Origin: JAWXUK01 sp044432725
GTDB taxonomy: Bacteria; Bacillota; Clostridia; Oscillospirales; Oscillospiraceae
Assembly (NCBI GenBank): GCA_044432725.1
Contig: JAWXUL010000026.1
Location: 1 to 33,958, forward strand
Reading direction: 5' to 3'
DNA: 33,958 bases
The notes beneath the pieces were generated by a model. That model made no database searches. It saw nothing but the letters and a program-made list of their open reading frames with translations, and was not told where the DNA came from. Below are positions 1 to 6,873 of the stretch, in pieces. Position 1 is the first letter of the stretch. Every line of letters starts with the position of its first letter. The translations under genes and the position numbers were made by a program.

Positions 1-1
1 A

Positions 2-985
2 GCCCCTCGGGCAACAGCAGTAGCAACACCACAAGCTACAGGGACAGCCCCACAGGCGAGCGCTTCAGCAACCACAGCGCCTCGGGCAACAACCCCACAA
101 GGCACAGGGACAGCCCCTCAGGCAACAGCCCCACAAGCCACAGGGACAGCCCCTCAGGTGACAGCTACAGCAACAACAGAAGAGGAGCAAGCACAGCCTA
201 GGGCACAAACGGAACAGCAACAAAAACAGAGAGAAGAACAGAAGCAACGTACCAATGAATGGTTGCAAAATGCTGGCAAAAAAGCCTCTGAACTTGCTGG
301 CGCAGGGGTGGAAAAAGCCAAGCAAGCTGCAAGCGATGGAAAAACTCTGGTGCAAGAAAAACAAGAAGCCATGCAAAAAAACAGAGAAGAGTCAAGAAGC
401 CAAAGTACTTATGCTTCTTCTTACGAGTCAAATGGAGCTGATGGCTCTGGTGGGGGCAGCTATCAAAGTACCTCATCTCGGGGACAAAATTTTTATGTGA
501 ATCCTGAGGAAACAACCCTCGCCTCCATTGGTGAGTCCTATGTGAAAAATATGGTCAATGGTGGAAAAATACAAAAAGCCTATGGCTTTATCACAGAGCA
601 TCGATTCTATTTCAAAGGAACCAACCTTGATATTAAAAAAGGTATGAAGAATACGGTGGAAGAAGGTGTTGTTTCTCTTGAAGACATCAGCTTCACTCGC
701 TTTATCTTTACTAAAAATGTTGGTATGCTTATTGCAGCGATGGCAACTTGGGTTGTTGGTATCCTACTTGCTATTTTAGCTGAAACAGGTGAATTCTTCC
801 TAGGTTCCTTGGTTGTATCAGCAATTTTTTTACTGAAATATTGGCTTTCTAGTAAAACTTATTTCTTGGTGTGCTTTGCCGGTGGTGGTTTTACCTTTGA
901 TGCCAGTTGGTACTCCATAGAAGAAATTCGTAGATTTCAAAGCATTTTACATCAAGCAAAAGATCAGTTAAAAGTAAATCAATAA
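2..985 (+). CDS. Membrane protein with Ala/Thr/Pro/Gln repeat region, 5' truncated by window
   Basis: The reading frame is open from base 2, so the true start lies before the window. The visible 327 residues fall into four parts. First comes a low-complexity region built from APRAT and PQATGTAPQ-type units. Next is a charged Gln/Glu/Lys-rich stretch that is probably helical or coiled. A globular segment follows (about residues 160-235) that resembles a PH-like or membrane-anchored domain. Finally there are two hydrophobic helices and a short basic tail. A GTG at 158 lies inside the repeats and has no ribosome-binding site, so it is not the start. Function is not recognised. Some Firmicute proteins of this shape carry an N-terminal zinc ribbon, but that part would be outside the window. 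The gene ends at a shared terminator facing the LCP gene. Confidence 0.7.
   Translation, partial: APRATAVATPQATGTAPQASASATTAPRATTPQGTGTAPQATAPQATGTAPQVTATATTEEEQAQPRAQTEQQQKQREEQKQRTNEWLQNAGKKASELAGAGVEKAKQAASDGKTLVQEKQEAMQKNREESRSQSTYASSYESNGADGSGGGSYQSTSSRGQNFYVNPEETTLASIGESYVKNMVNGGKIQKAYGFITEHRFYFKGTNLDIKKGMKNTVEEGVVSLEDISFTRFIFTKNVGMLIAAMATWVVGILLAILAETGEFFLGSLVVSAIFLLKYWLSSKTYFLVCFAGGGFTFDASWYSIEEIRRFQSILHQAKDQLKVNQ
29..157 (+). repeat. Short coding repeats, PQ(A/G)TGTAPQ units
   Basis: Three near-identical 27-base units encoding PQATGTAPQ or PQGTGTAPQ lie at 29-55, 95-121 and 131-157. The last two belong to a direct 36-base tandem repeat. Two APRAT units (5-16 and 80-91) interleave with them. 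The repeats continue to the left edge, so the array may extend further. Tandem coding repeats of this kind can change copy number by slippage or recombination. Confidence 0.8.
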
Positions 986-989
986 CAGC

Positions 990-1024
990 AAATGCCCTCG
1001 GTCCAAGGACAGAGGGCATTTTTC
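990..1024. terminator. Bidirectional terminator between convergent genes
   Basis: A perfect 10-bp stem (990-999 with 1012-1021) has a 12-base loop and is followed by a short T run on the plus strand. It sits 5 bases after the upstream plus-strand stop codon and abuts the stop of the minus-strand LCP gene, so it probably ends both transcripts. The T run is weak on the minus strand. Confidence 0.75.
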
Positions 1025-1973
1025 ATTGTCCAGAGAGTATCACCATGTCTTCTATGGTTCTATCTGTGACAAAGGGATTTAAGTAAAGGTTCACAGCTTC
1101 CACTGTGGCTTCTTTGTCCAAGGCAAAGCACCATGTATAGCCGTTATAAGTGGCATTCCCAACCCCTGTTAAAGTATGGGTTTGGAGGGTAAAACTGTCT
1201 TTTTCTTTTAAAACAGACTGGGCAAACCAAACAAAATCAGATGTGATCAGGTCCGTTTTGATTTCTTCTTCACAAATTTCCCAATAACTTTTCCATTTGC
1301 TTAAGTTAGAAATGGTCATCATCTGCTCTGCCAGTGCTTTCATCACTGCTTGTTGCGTTTGTGTTCTGCCGATATCTGCTGTGGCATAACCTCGATACCG
1401 AACCAATTCCAAAGCATGTCTGCCATCTAAAACCTGAAGTCCTTCTTGGAGGTCTATGATAAAACCACCTTCATCGTCGTGATACATATCCTGTGGCACA
1501 TGAAATTCCAAGCCACCTAATGTGTCCACCACAGAAATAAAAGCATCTAGACCCACTTGGACATAAAAGTCGATGGGGATCCCCAAGGTTAGAGAGACTT
1601 CTTCAGCCAACACATCAATTCCTTTGGAAAAACTAGCGTTAATTTTGGGGAAGGAGCTCCATGTTCGTGACACCAAGGTATCACGGGGGATGGAAACTAA
1701 ATTCACAGTGGCTGTTGTACTATCATAGCCCACCACCATAATGGTATCTGCGTTATAGTCGCCATTGTCAGAGCCAATCAATAAAAAGGTATAAAATCCA
1801 TCTTTCCTTAGTTCTAAGGTACTTGTTCTTTGGGGAGGTTCTGCAAAAACAACGGAAGGCAAATAAAATTGCCAGACAAAGGTAATAATGAGAAAAAAGA
1901 GAAAAACATAGAGAAAAGTATGATAAAGTCTGACAAGAAAGAACTTTTTCTTCTTTTTTCTTTCCTTAGCCAT
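1023..1973 (-). CDS. LytR-CpsA-Psr (LCP) family protein
   Basis: This 316-residue protein has a poly-Lys N-terminus, one membrane helix (about residues 12-44) and an extracellular LCP domain. Motifs seen are LLIGSDNGDYNADT (about 64-77), SIPRDT (94-99), the KINASF segment, and the GLQVLDGRHALELVRYR block followed by an Arg/Gln-rich helix. The conserved Asp and Arg residues that bind the pyrophosphate of polyprenyl-linked substrates are present. LCP enzymes transfer glycopolymers from undecaprenyl carriers to peptidoglycan at the outer membrane face. The start codon overlaps the end of serA by 8 bases, implying translational coupling to serine biosynthesis, an unusual partnership. Family assignment is firm; the polymer is unknown. 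Confidence 0.88.
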   Translation of the reverse strand: MAKERKKKKKFFLVRLYHTFLYVFLFFLIITFVWQFYLPSVVFAEPPQRTSTLELRKDGFYTFLLIGSDNGDYNADTIMVVGYDSTTATVNLVSIPRDTLVSRTWSSFPKINASFSKGIDVLAEEVSLTLGIPIDFYVQVGLDAFISVVDTLGGLEFHVPQDMYHDDEGGFIIDLQEGLQVLDGRHALELVRYRGYATADIGRTQTQQAVMKALAEQMMTISNLSKWKSYWEICEEEIKTDLITSDFVWFAQSVLKEKDSFTLQTHTLTGVGNATYNGYTWCFALDKEATVEAVNLYLNPFVTDRTIEDMVILSGQ

Positions 1974-3132
1974 TTAAAATCCGTACCTTGATGATTTCAC
2001 GAATGCCACGAAGTTGCTCTTCTGCATTGTCAGGGATGGAGCTACCAACATCTAGCATGGTGTAAGCAAAGTCCCCACGGCTTTTGTTCATCATATTCTC
2101 CACATTGATTTTAAATTCAGCCAGAACATTGGTGATTTGTCCCAACATATTAGGCACATTTTTGTGGAAAACACAGATTCTGGGTAGACCAACAGGAGGC
2201 ATACTCACATCTGGTAGATTGACTGAGTTTACAATATTACCATATTCTAAATAGTTTTTCATTTGTTGAGCCGCCATAATGGCACAGTTTCTCTCGCTGT
2301 CAGGGGTAGAAGCCCCTAAGTGAGGCAAAGCGATGAGATTTTTCGCACCCATCAATGCTTTGGTTGGAAAATCAGTGATGTAACGTGATACTTTCCCTGT
2401 GGCAAGGGCTTTCAAGATGGCTTCTTGCTGTACCAATTCCCCACGTGCTAAGTTGATTAACTTCACTCCCTCTTTCATTTTAGAAAGAGCCTCTTCGTCG
2501 ATACTATCTTTTGTGCTGTCCATATAAGGAATGTGCAAAGTGATATAATCAGCTTGTGCATAAACTTCCTCTGGAGTTTTTGCCACTTGAATGTGACGGT
2601 CTAATTGAAGGGCTGCATTGACAGAAAGATAAGGGTCATAGCCAAGGACTTCCATCCCCAAGCGATAGCACGCATTTGCCACCAATACCCCAATGGCACC
2701 TAAACCAAGAATACCAATGGTTTTCCCCAAAAGTTCTGGACCGGCAAAGGTAGATTTCCCACCTTCCACAGCTTTGGGGAGGTCAGCACTGATTTCTGCT
2801 TCTCTTTTTGTCCAGTTTATACCACCTACAATATCACGAGAAGAAAGGAGAAGAGAGCAAAGCACCAACTCTTTCACAGCGTTTGCGTTGGCACCAGGGG
2901 TGTTAAAGACAACAATCCCCTCACTGGCACAGCGGTCTAAGGGGATGTTGTTGGTTCCTGCCCCAGCTCTTGCAATGGCAAGGAGACCATAAGGGATTTC
3001 TTTTTCGTGGAGGTCAGCAGAGCGAACCAAATAACCATCTACCTCGCCACTTGCGTGGGTGGTGAAATCTTCGTTGTTGAGAATTTCCAGACCTGCTGGG
3101 TCAATTTTATTTAATGCTTCTATTTTGTACAT
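1966..3132 (-). CDS. serA: D-3-phosphoglycerate dehydrogenase
   Basis: This enzyme catalyses the first step of serine synthesis, NAD-dependent oxidation of 3-phosphoglycerate. The 388 residues show a 2-hydroxyacid dehydrogenase catalytic domain, a Rossmann NAD site (GILGLGAIG, about 140-148), substrate/catalytic Arg230 (NLARGE), catalytic His271 (PHLGAST) and a C-terminal ACT domain (about 317-388), the usual site for serine feedback. It is the short clostridial form with one ACT domain. The canonical catalytic Glu between the Arg and His is not evident: the segment reads TDFPTKALMG. The gene lies 22 bases after serC and overlaps the following LCP gene, so it is part of a serC-serA-LCP operon. 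Confidence 0.93.
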   Translation of the reverse strand: MYKIEALNKIDPAGLEILNNEDFTTHASGEVDGYLVRSADLHEKEIPYGLLAIARAGAGTNNIPLDRCASEGIVVFNTPGANANAVKELVLCSLLLSSRDIVGGINWTKREAEISADLPKAVEGGKSTFAGPELLGKTIGILGLGAIGVLVANACYRLGMEVLGYDPYLSVNAALQLDRHIQVAKTPEEVYAQADYITLHIPYMDSTKDSIDEEALSKMKEGVKLINLARGELVQQEAILKALATGKVSRYITDFPTKALMGAKNLIALPHLGASTPDSERNCAIMAAQQMKNYLEYGNIVNSVNLPDVSMPPVGLPRICVFHKNVPNMLGQITNVLAEFKINVENMMNKSRGDFAYTMLDVGSSIPDNAEEQLRGIREIIKVRILNG

Positions 3133-3154
3133 TTTATTTCGTACCTTTCAGACC

Positions 3155-4234
3155 TTATTTGTTGTCTTGTTCAAATTTTTGGATCATTTCGATGAGTTTA
3201 TCCACACCTTCTGTGGGGAAAGCGTTATAGATACTAGCACGCATACCACCTACATTGCGATGACCTTTCAGGTTCACAAAGCCTTGGGCGGTGGCTTCTT
3301 TGACAAATTTATCGTCTAAGTCTTCTTTTCCTGTGCGGAATACCACATTCATGGAAGAGCGAGAACCTTCTTGGGCGGGGGCTGAGAAGAGTTTGCTGTT
3401 GTCCAAAGCGTCATAGAGCTTTTTGGCTCTGGATGTGGTGTACTGTTCAATGACTTCCACGCCACCTTGTGCCTTGACCCAATCCAAGGTGAGTCCAAGC
3501 ATATAAATACACCAACAAGGAGGGGTGTTATACATGGAATCTTTCTCTGCCATTGTGTTGTAATCCATCATCACAGGAGTCATCTCTCTGGCTTTGCCCA
3601 AGATATCTTTCTTCACAATGACCATGGTCAGCCCAGCGGGTGCCATGTTTTTTTGTGCCCCTGCCATAATCAGTCCATATTTAGAAACATCAATGGGACG
3701 AGAGAGAATGTCTGAGGACATATCACAGCAAAGCATGGCAGAAGATTCAGGGACATATTGCCACTGGGTACCATAAATGGTGTTATTAGCACAGTAATAG
3801 AGATAGGAACTTTGATCAGAGAAGTTTAATTCCTCTTGTTTTGGGATATAAGTATGGTTTTTGTCCTCACTGTTGCCAGTAATATGAATTGTGCCATATT
3901 TTTTGGCTTCTTTCATGGCAAGATTGGAAAAATTCCCTGTGACAATATAATCAGCACTGCCACCTTCTGGGAGAAAATTAAGTGGAATCATAGAAAATTG
4001 CCCTGTGGCACCAGTTTGCAGAAACAAAATTTCATATTCCTCTGGAATATTCAGGGCATTGCGAAAGTTTGCCTTGCAATTTTCGAAAATTTCTATAAAT
4101 ACTTTTGAGCGATGGCTCATTTCCATGACGGACATCCCAGAACCTTTGTAATTGGTGATGTCTTTCCCAGCTTGTTCTAGCACTGACAAAGGAAGCATGG
4201 AAGGGCCAGCAGAAAAATTATAAACTCGATTCAT
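3155..4234 (-). CDS. serC: Phosphoserine aminotransferase
   Basis: This PLP enzyme transaminates 3-phosphohydroxypyruvate to phosphoserine, the second step of serine synthesis. The 359 residues match the usual family length. Recognisable features are the N-terminal NFSAGPSMLP, the SSDILSRPID segment and the PLP lysine K195 in GAQKNMAPAG. The start is fixed by a perfect AGGAGG (4242-4247) seven bases upstream. It is the first gene of the serC-serA-LCP operon and has a strong promoter immediately upstream. No phosphoserine phosphatase (serB) gene is in the window. Confidence 0.95.
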   Translation of the reverse strand: MNRVYNFSAGPSMLPLSVLEQAGKDITNYKGSGMSVMEMSHRSKVFIEIFENCKANFRNALNIPEEYEILFLQTGATGQFSMIPLNFLPEGGSADYIVTGNFSNLAMKEAKKYGTIHITGNSEDKNHTYIPKQEELNFSDQSSYLYYCANNTIYGTQWQYVPESSAMLCCDMSSDILSRPIDVSKYGLIMAGAQKNMAPAGLTMVIVKKDILGKAREMTPVMMDYNTMAEKDSMYNTPPCWCIYMLGLTLDWVKAQGGVEVIEQYTTSRAKKLYDALDNSKLFSAPAQEGSRSSMNVVFRTGKEDLDDKFVKEATAQGFVNLKGHRNVGGMRASIYNAFPTEGVDKLIEMIQKFEQDNK

Positions 4235-4290
4235 TAAAAATCCTCCTAATGATATGTTTTTTTGTCCGAAAGAAACCTTTGAACAAATCT

Positions 4291-4320
4291 ATTATACTAC
4301 AAAATCACCTTTTGCGTCAA
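4291..4320 (-). promoter_or_regulatory. serC promoter
   Basis: On the minus strand, TTGACG (4315-4320) and TATAAT (4291-4296) are separated by 18 bases, an excellent sigma-A promoter. Predicted transcription starts near 4284, giving a leader of about 50 bases. I see no riboswitch or T-box in so short a leader. Confidence 0.8.
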
Positions 4321-4368
4321 GAGAGAAATTTTAAGAGGATTTCACCCATGTTAGAAAAGGGGGCTATC

Positions 4369-4397
4369 TTGACATAATGATATGCCTGTGCTAAAAT
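4369..4397 (+). promoter_or_regulatory. Promoter of the nucleosidase gene
   Basis: TTGACA (4369-4374), 17-base spacer and TAAAAT (4392-4397), with a TG extended -10. The leader of about 65 bases contains an imperfect hairpin (GCTGATCC pairing with GGATATCAGC, around 4411-4448) just before the ribosome-binding site. Confidence 0.75.
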
Positions 4398-4469
4398 GAG
4401 GAAAGAAAAGCTGATCCTCCTTCTTTGGAATTTGCAAGGATATCAGCCATCAGGAAAGTGGGAGAATAG

Positions 4470-5165
4470 ATGAAAAAACCAATACTAATCCAAGGGGCTA
4501 TGACATCAGAAGTAGCGATTTTTCGCTCATCTGGCAATTTGGAAGAGAAAAAAATGGGGGGTTACTCTTTTTTTCAAGGGGAAATCAATGGGGTTTCTGT
4601 GGTGATTAGCGAAACCAAAATTGGCATGGCAAATGCAGCCGCAGCCACAGCCTTAGCCATTGTTACTTTTGCTCCACGAGCCATTTTGAATCAAGGGATT
4701 GCAGGGGCACACCAAGAAGATTTGAATACAGGGGATATTATCCTGGGAGGTGAAGTGGTGAGCATTAACTCTCTGGAAAAACCCAACACCAAAGAAGGTG
4801 TAGATTATAAAAAGTGGGAGCATTTTGATTTTTTTCAGAATAAAGGTTCCTTTTTGGGAGATGGGGCAATGCTTTCTGTCTTCGAACAAGCAGAGTATAC
4901 TAAGGGCAGAAAAATCAAAGGGATTCTGGGGACAGGGGATGTATGGAACCGAGAAGCAGAGTATATACGTCACTTGGTGGACTTGCTTCATACAGCTTGC
5001 GAGGATATGGAAAGTCTGGCAGTGGCACAGGTGGCAAGGGAGTTTGCCTTGCCCATGCTGGGGATACGTATCATTTCTAATAACGAGCTTCAGGGGACAG
5101 CCTATGACCCCAGTCAAGGAGATGTGCTACAGCAATTTATCATAGATAATTTGCAACAAATCTAA
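4470..5165 (+). CDS. PNP/UDP-phosphorylase-fold nucleosidase, MTA/SAH nucleosidase-like
   Basis: This 231-residue protein aligns by eye with 5'-methylthioadenosine/S-adenosylhomocysteine nucleosidase (MtnN/Pfs), which hydrolyses MTA and SAH to adenine. Equivalent landmarks are GAMTSEV (E14, for E12 of E. coli MtnN), NQGIAGA (for NTGSAGG), GTGDVWNRE, and EDMESLAVA (E181, for E174). The catalytic Asp of the ISD motif (D197 in E. coli) is replaced by Asn204 in IISNNE. That Asp protonates adenine N7, so substrate preference may be shifted, perhaps to a 6-oxopurine. Start ATG follows GGGAG at good spacing. It is a monocistronic gene ending at a shared terminator. The fold is certain; the exact substrate is not. 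Confidence 0.8.
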   Translation: MKKPILIQGAMTSEVAIFRSSGNLEEKKMGGYSFFQGEINGVSVVISETKIGMANAAAATALAIVTFAPRAILNQGIAGAHQEDLNTGDIILGGEVVSINSLEKPNTKEGVDYKKWEHFDFFQNKGSFLGDGAMLSVFEQAEYTKGRKIKGILGTGDVWNREAEYIRHLVDLLHTACEDMESLAVAQVAREFALPMLGIRIISNNELQGTAYDPSQGDVLQQFIIDNLQQI

Positions 5166-5196
5166 GGACTGGCTTCTTTTCTTCTTGGGATATGAA

Positions 5197-5226
5197 AAAA
5201 CACTGACCAAATCTGGTCAGTGTTTT
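5197..5226. terminator. Bidirectional terminator
   Basis: A perfect 13-bp stem (5197-5209 with 5214-5226) with a 4-base loop has A and T runs on its two sides, so it works in both directions. It lies between the convergent nucleosidase gene and the phosphohexomutase gene. Confidence 0.88.
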
Positions 5227-5251
5227 CTATTTATTCTTGGGATTTCTATGA

Positions 5252-6673
5252 CTAGATTCCTAAAACCTTTTGGAACAGTGCCACCACTTCTTTGGCTTTT
5301 TCCATATCAGCCATTTCAGCTGTGACACGGAGGAGAGGTTCTGTACCAGAAAATCTGGCGATGACCCATCCACCATTTTGGAAATATACTTTGCAGCCAT
5401 CGTGATAACTCACATGGTCCACATCATATGGGAAGGTAGGCATCAGTTTATCTTGGAAAATTTTCACTCGTAGTGCTTCTTTTTCTTCATTATCACGAAG
5501 CAACAGTTCTGCATTGTGGATGAAAACATCACCAAATTGTTCTGTCACTTCTTCATAGAGTTCAGACAAATGCTTTCCTGATTTTGCGATGATTTCCACC
5601 AAAAGAGCCGCAGCATAGATGCCATCTTTCCCTAAGATATGCCCTTTCACGGTCAAACCACCAGAGGATTCACCCCCAATGATGGCATCGGTTTCTTCCA
5701 TCTTAGAAGAAATATGCTTAAAGCCCACAGGTACTTCGTGGCATTTTTCACCAAAAGCTTCTGCCACTCTGTCCAGAAGATGGGTGGTGGAGTTATTCCG
5801 TACCACAGGACCTTTCCAACCACGGTATTTCAATAAATAATAGTATAAAAGGGTTAAAAGCTGATTTGGGTCCACAAATTTACCATTTTCGTCAATGACG
5901 CCAATACGGTCAGCATCTCCGTCTGTTGCCACACCAATATCGCATTTTTCATCGACCACGAAGTTGGATAGCGTGCCCAAGGTTTTTTCGTTGGGAGCGG
6001 GGAGTTTTCCGCCAAAAAGGGTGTCATGACGTTCGTGAATCACTTCAATCTCTGAACGAGTGGTAGAAAGAATGGTACGCAAAGAAGTTTGACTGACCCC
6101 ATACATAGGGTCAAGGGCAATCTTCAACCTTGCTTTCTTGATACATTCCACATCAATATTATCAATGATATTATCGATATATTCATTTTGTGGGTTAAAT
6201 TCTTCTATTTTACCAGAATTGATTCCTTTTTCATAGGCAAGTATTTTGATGTCGCCTACCTTTTCGATATGGGATTCCAGTGTGGCTGTGACCACTTCGT
6301 TGGCATCTCTACCACCAGAGGTGAATAATTTCAATCCGTTATAAGTGGCTGGATTATGACTAGCTGTAATCGCTAGGCCATAATGCAAATTCATTTCCTT
6401 TACAGCGTACATAATCACAGGAGTGGGGACAGCACGGTCAATCCATTTCACTTGAATGTCATTACCTGCAAAGACTTCAGCAGCCCATTGTGCTGCTTCT
6501 TGGGACAAGAAGCGTCTGTCATAACCAATGACCACACATTTGTCTGTTTTCTTTTCCTCTGCCATCATATTGCAGATGGCTGTGCATAGGATTTGCAGAT
6601 TTGCTTTGGTAAAGCCGTCTGCAATGATGGCTCTCCAGCCACCGGTTCCAAATTTAATCGTCGTATTTGACAT
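5252..6673 (-). CDS. Phosphohexomutase (phosphoglucomutase/phosphomannomutase family)
   Basis: This protein of the alpha-D-phosphohexomutase family interconverts sugar 1- and 6-phosphates. In 473 residues all four hallmark loops are visible: phosphoserine loop TASHNP (S105), metal loop DGDAD (251-255), sugar-specificity loop GGESSGG (333-339) and phosphate loop RFSGTEP (440-446). I place the start at the ATG at 6673. A GTG nine bases further upstream (6682) is part of the AGGTGA ribosome-binding site and is not a start. It is the last gene of the sugar locus, 200 bases after the GH94 phosphorylase. Its likely substrate is the sugar 1-phosphate that enzyme releases: GlcNAc-1-P if GH94 cleaves chitobiose, Glc-1-P otherwise. 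The sequence alone cannot decide. Confidence 0.88.
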   Translation of the reverse strand: MSNTTIKFGTGGWRAIIADGFTKANLQILCTAICNMMAEEKKTDKCVVIGYDRRFLSQEAAQWAAEVFAGNDIQVKWIDRAVPTPVIMYAVKEMNLHYGLAITASHNPATYNGLKLFTSGGRDANEVVTATLESHIEKVGDIKILAYEKGINSGKIEEFNPQNEYIDNIIDNIDVECIKKARLKIALDPMYGVSQTSLRTILSTTRSEIEVIHERHDTLFGGKLPAPNEKTLGTLSNFVVDEKCDIGVATDGDADRIGVIDENGKFVDPNQLLTLLYYYLLKYRGWKGPVVRNNSTTHLLDRVAEAFGEKCHEVPVGFKHISSKMEETDAIIGGESSGGLTVKGHILGKDGIYAAALLVEIIAKSGKHLSELYEEVTEQFGDVFIHNAELLLRDNEEKEALRVKIFQDKLMPTFPYDVDHVSYHDGCKVYFQNGGWVIARFSGTEPLLRVTAEMADMEKAKEVVALFQKVLGI

Positions 6674-6682
6674 AGGTTTCAC

Positions 6683-6873
6683 CTAAAAAAGGGCTCTTTC
6701 CCACTGTTCGAGGGAAATACTTCGTGGAGGAAAAATTTCAACGGAGAAAACCAAGGGGGAGGCTTCCCCCTTGATTTCGGTGACAAGTTCCCCAGACGAC
6801 TTGCCCTTATTCCTTTCTATATTTGCTTTTTCATTGTCCTGACAGACAAAAATCTTTGTTTCAGCTTCTTTTC
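6683..6873 (-). other. Hairpin-rich spacer between phosphorylase and mutase genes
   Basis: This 191-base noncoding stretch holds a strong GC-rich hairpin (6752-6760 with 6765-6773) followed on the minus strand by GTTTTC, which is terminator-like. A TTTCCC/GGGAAA hairpin lies around 6700-6720 just before the mutase ribosome-binding site, and a CAAGT/ACTTG hairpin lies around 6783-6802. It could attenuate mutase expression or be an intergenic repeat element of this genome. Confidence 0.5.
6752..6773 (-). terminator. Intercistronic terminator-like hairpin
   Basis: A perfect 9-bp stem (CAAGGGGGA pairing with TCCCCCTTG) with a 4-base loop is followed on the minus strand by a short T-rich run. It lies about 80 bases before the mutase start and probably lowers read-through from the GH94 gene. 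Confidence 0.55.

Noticed and set aside
6674..6682. GTG start for the phosphohexomutase
   Set aside because: This GTG is part of the AGGTGA ribosome-binding site of the ATG at 6673.
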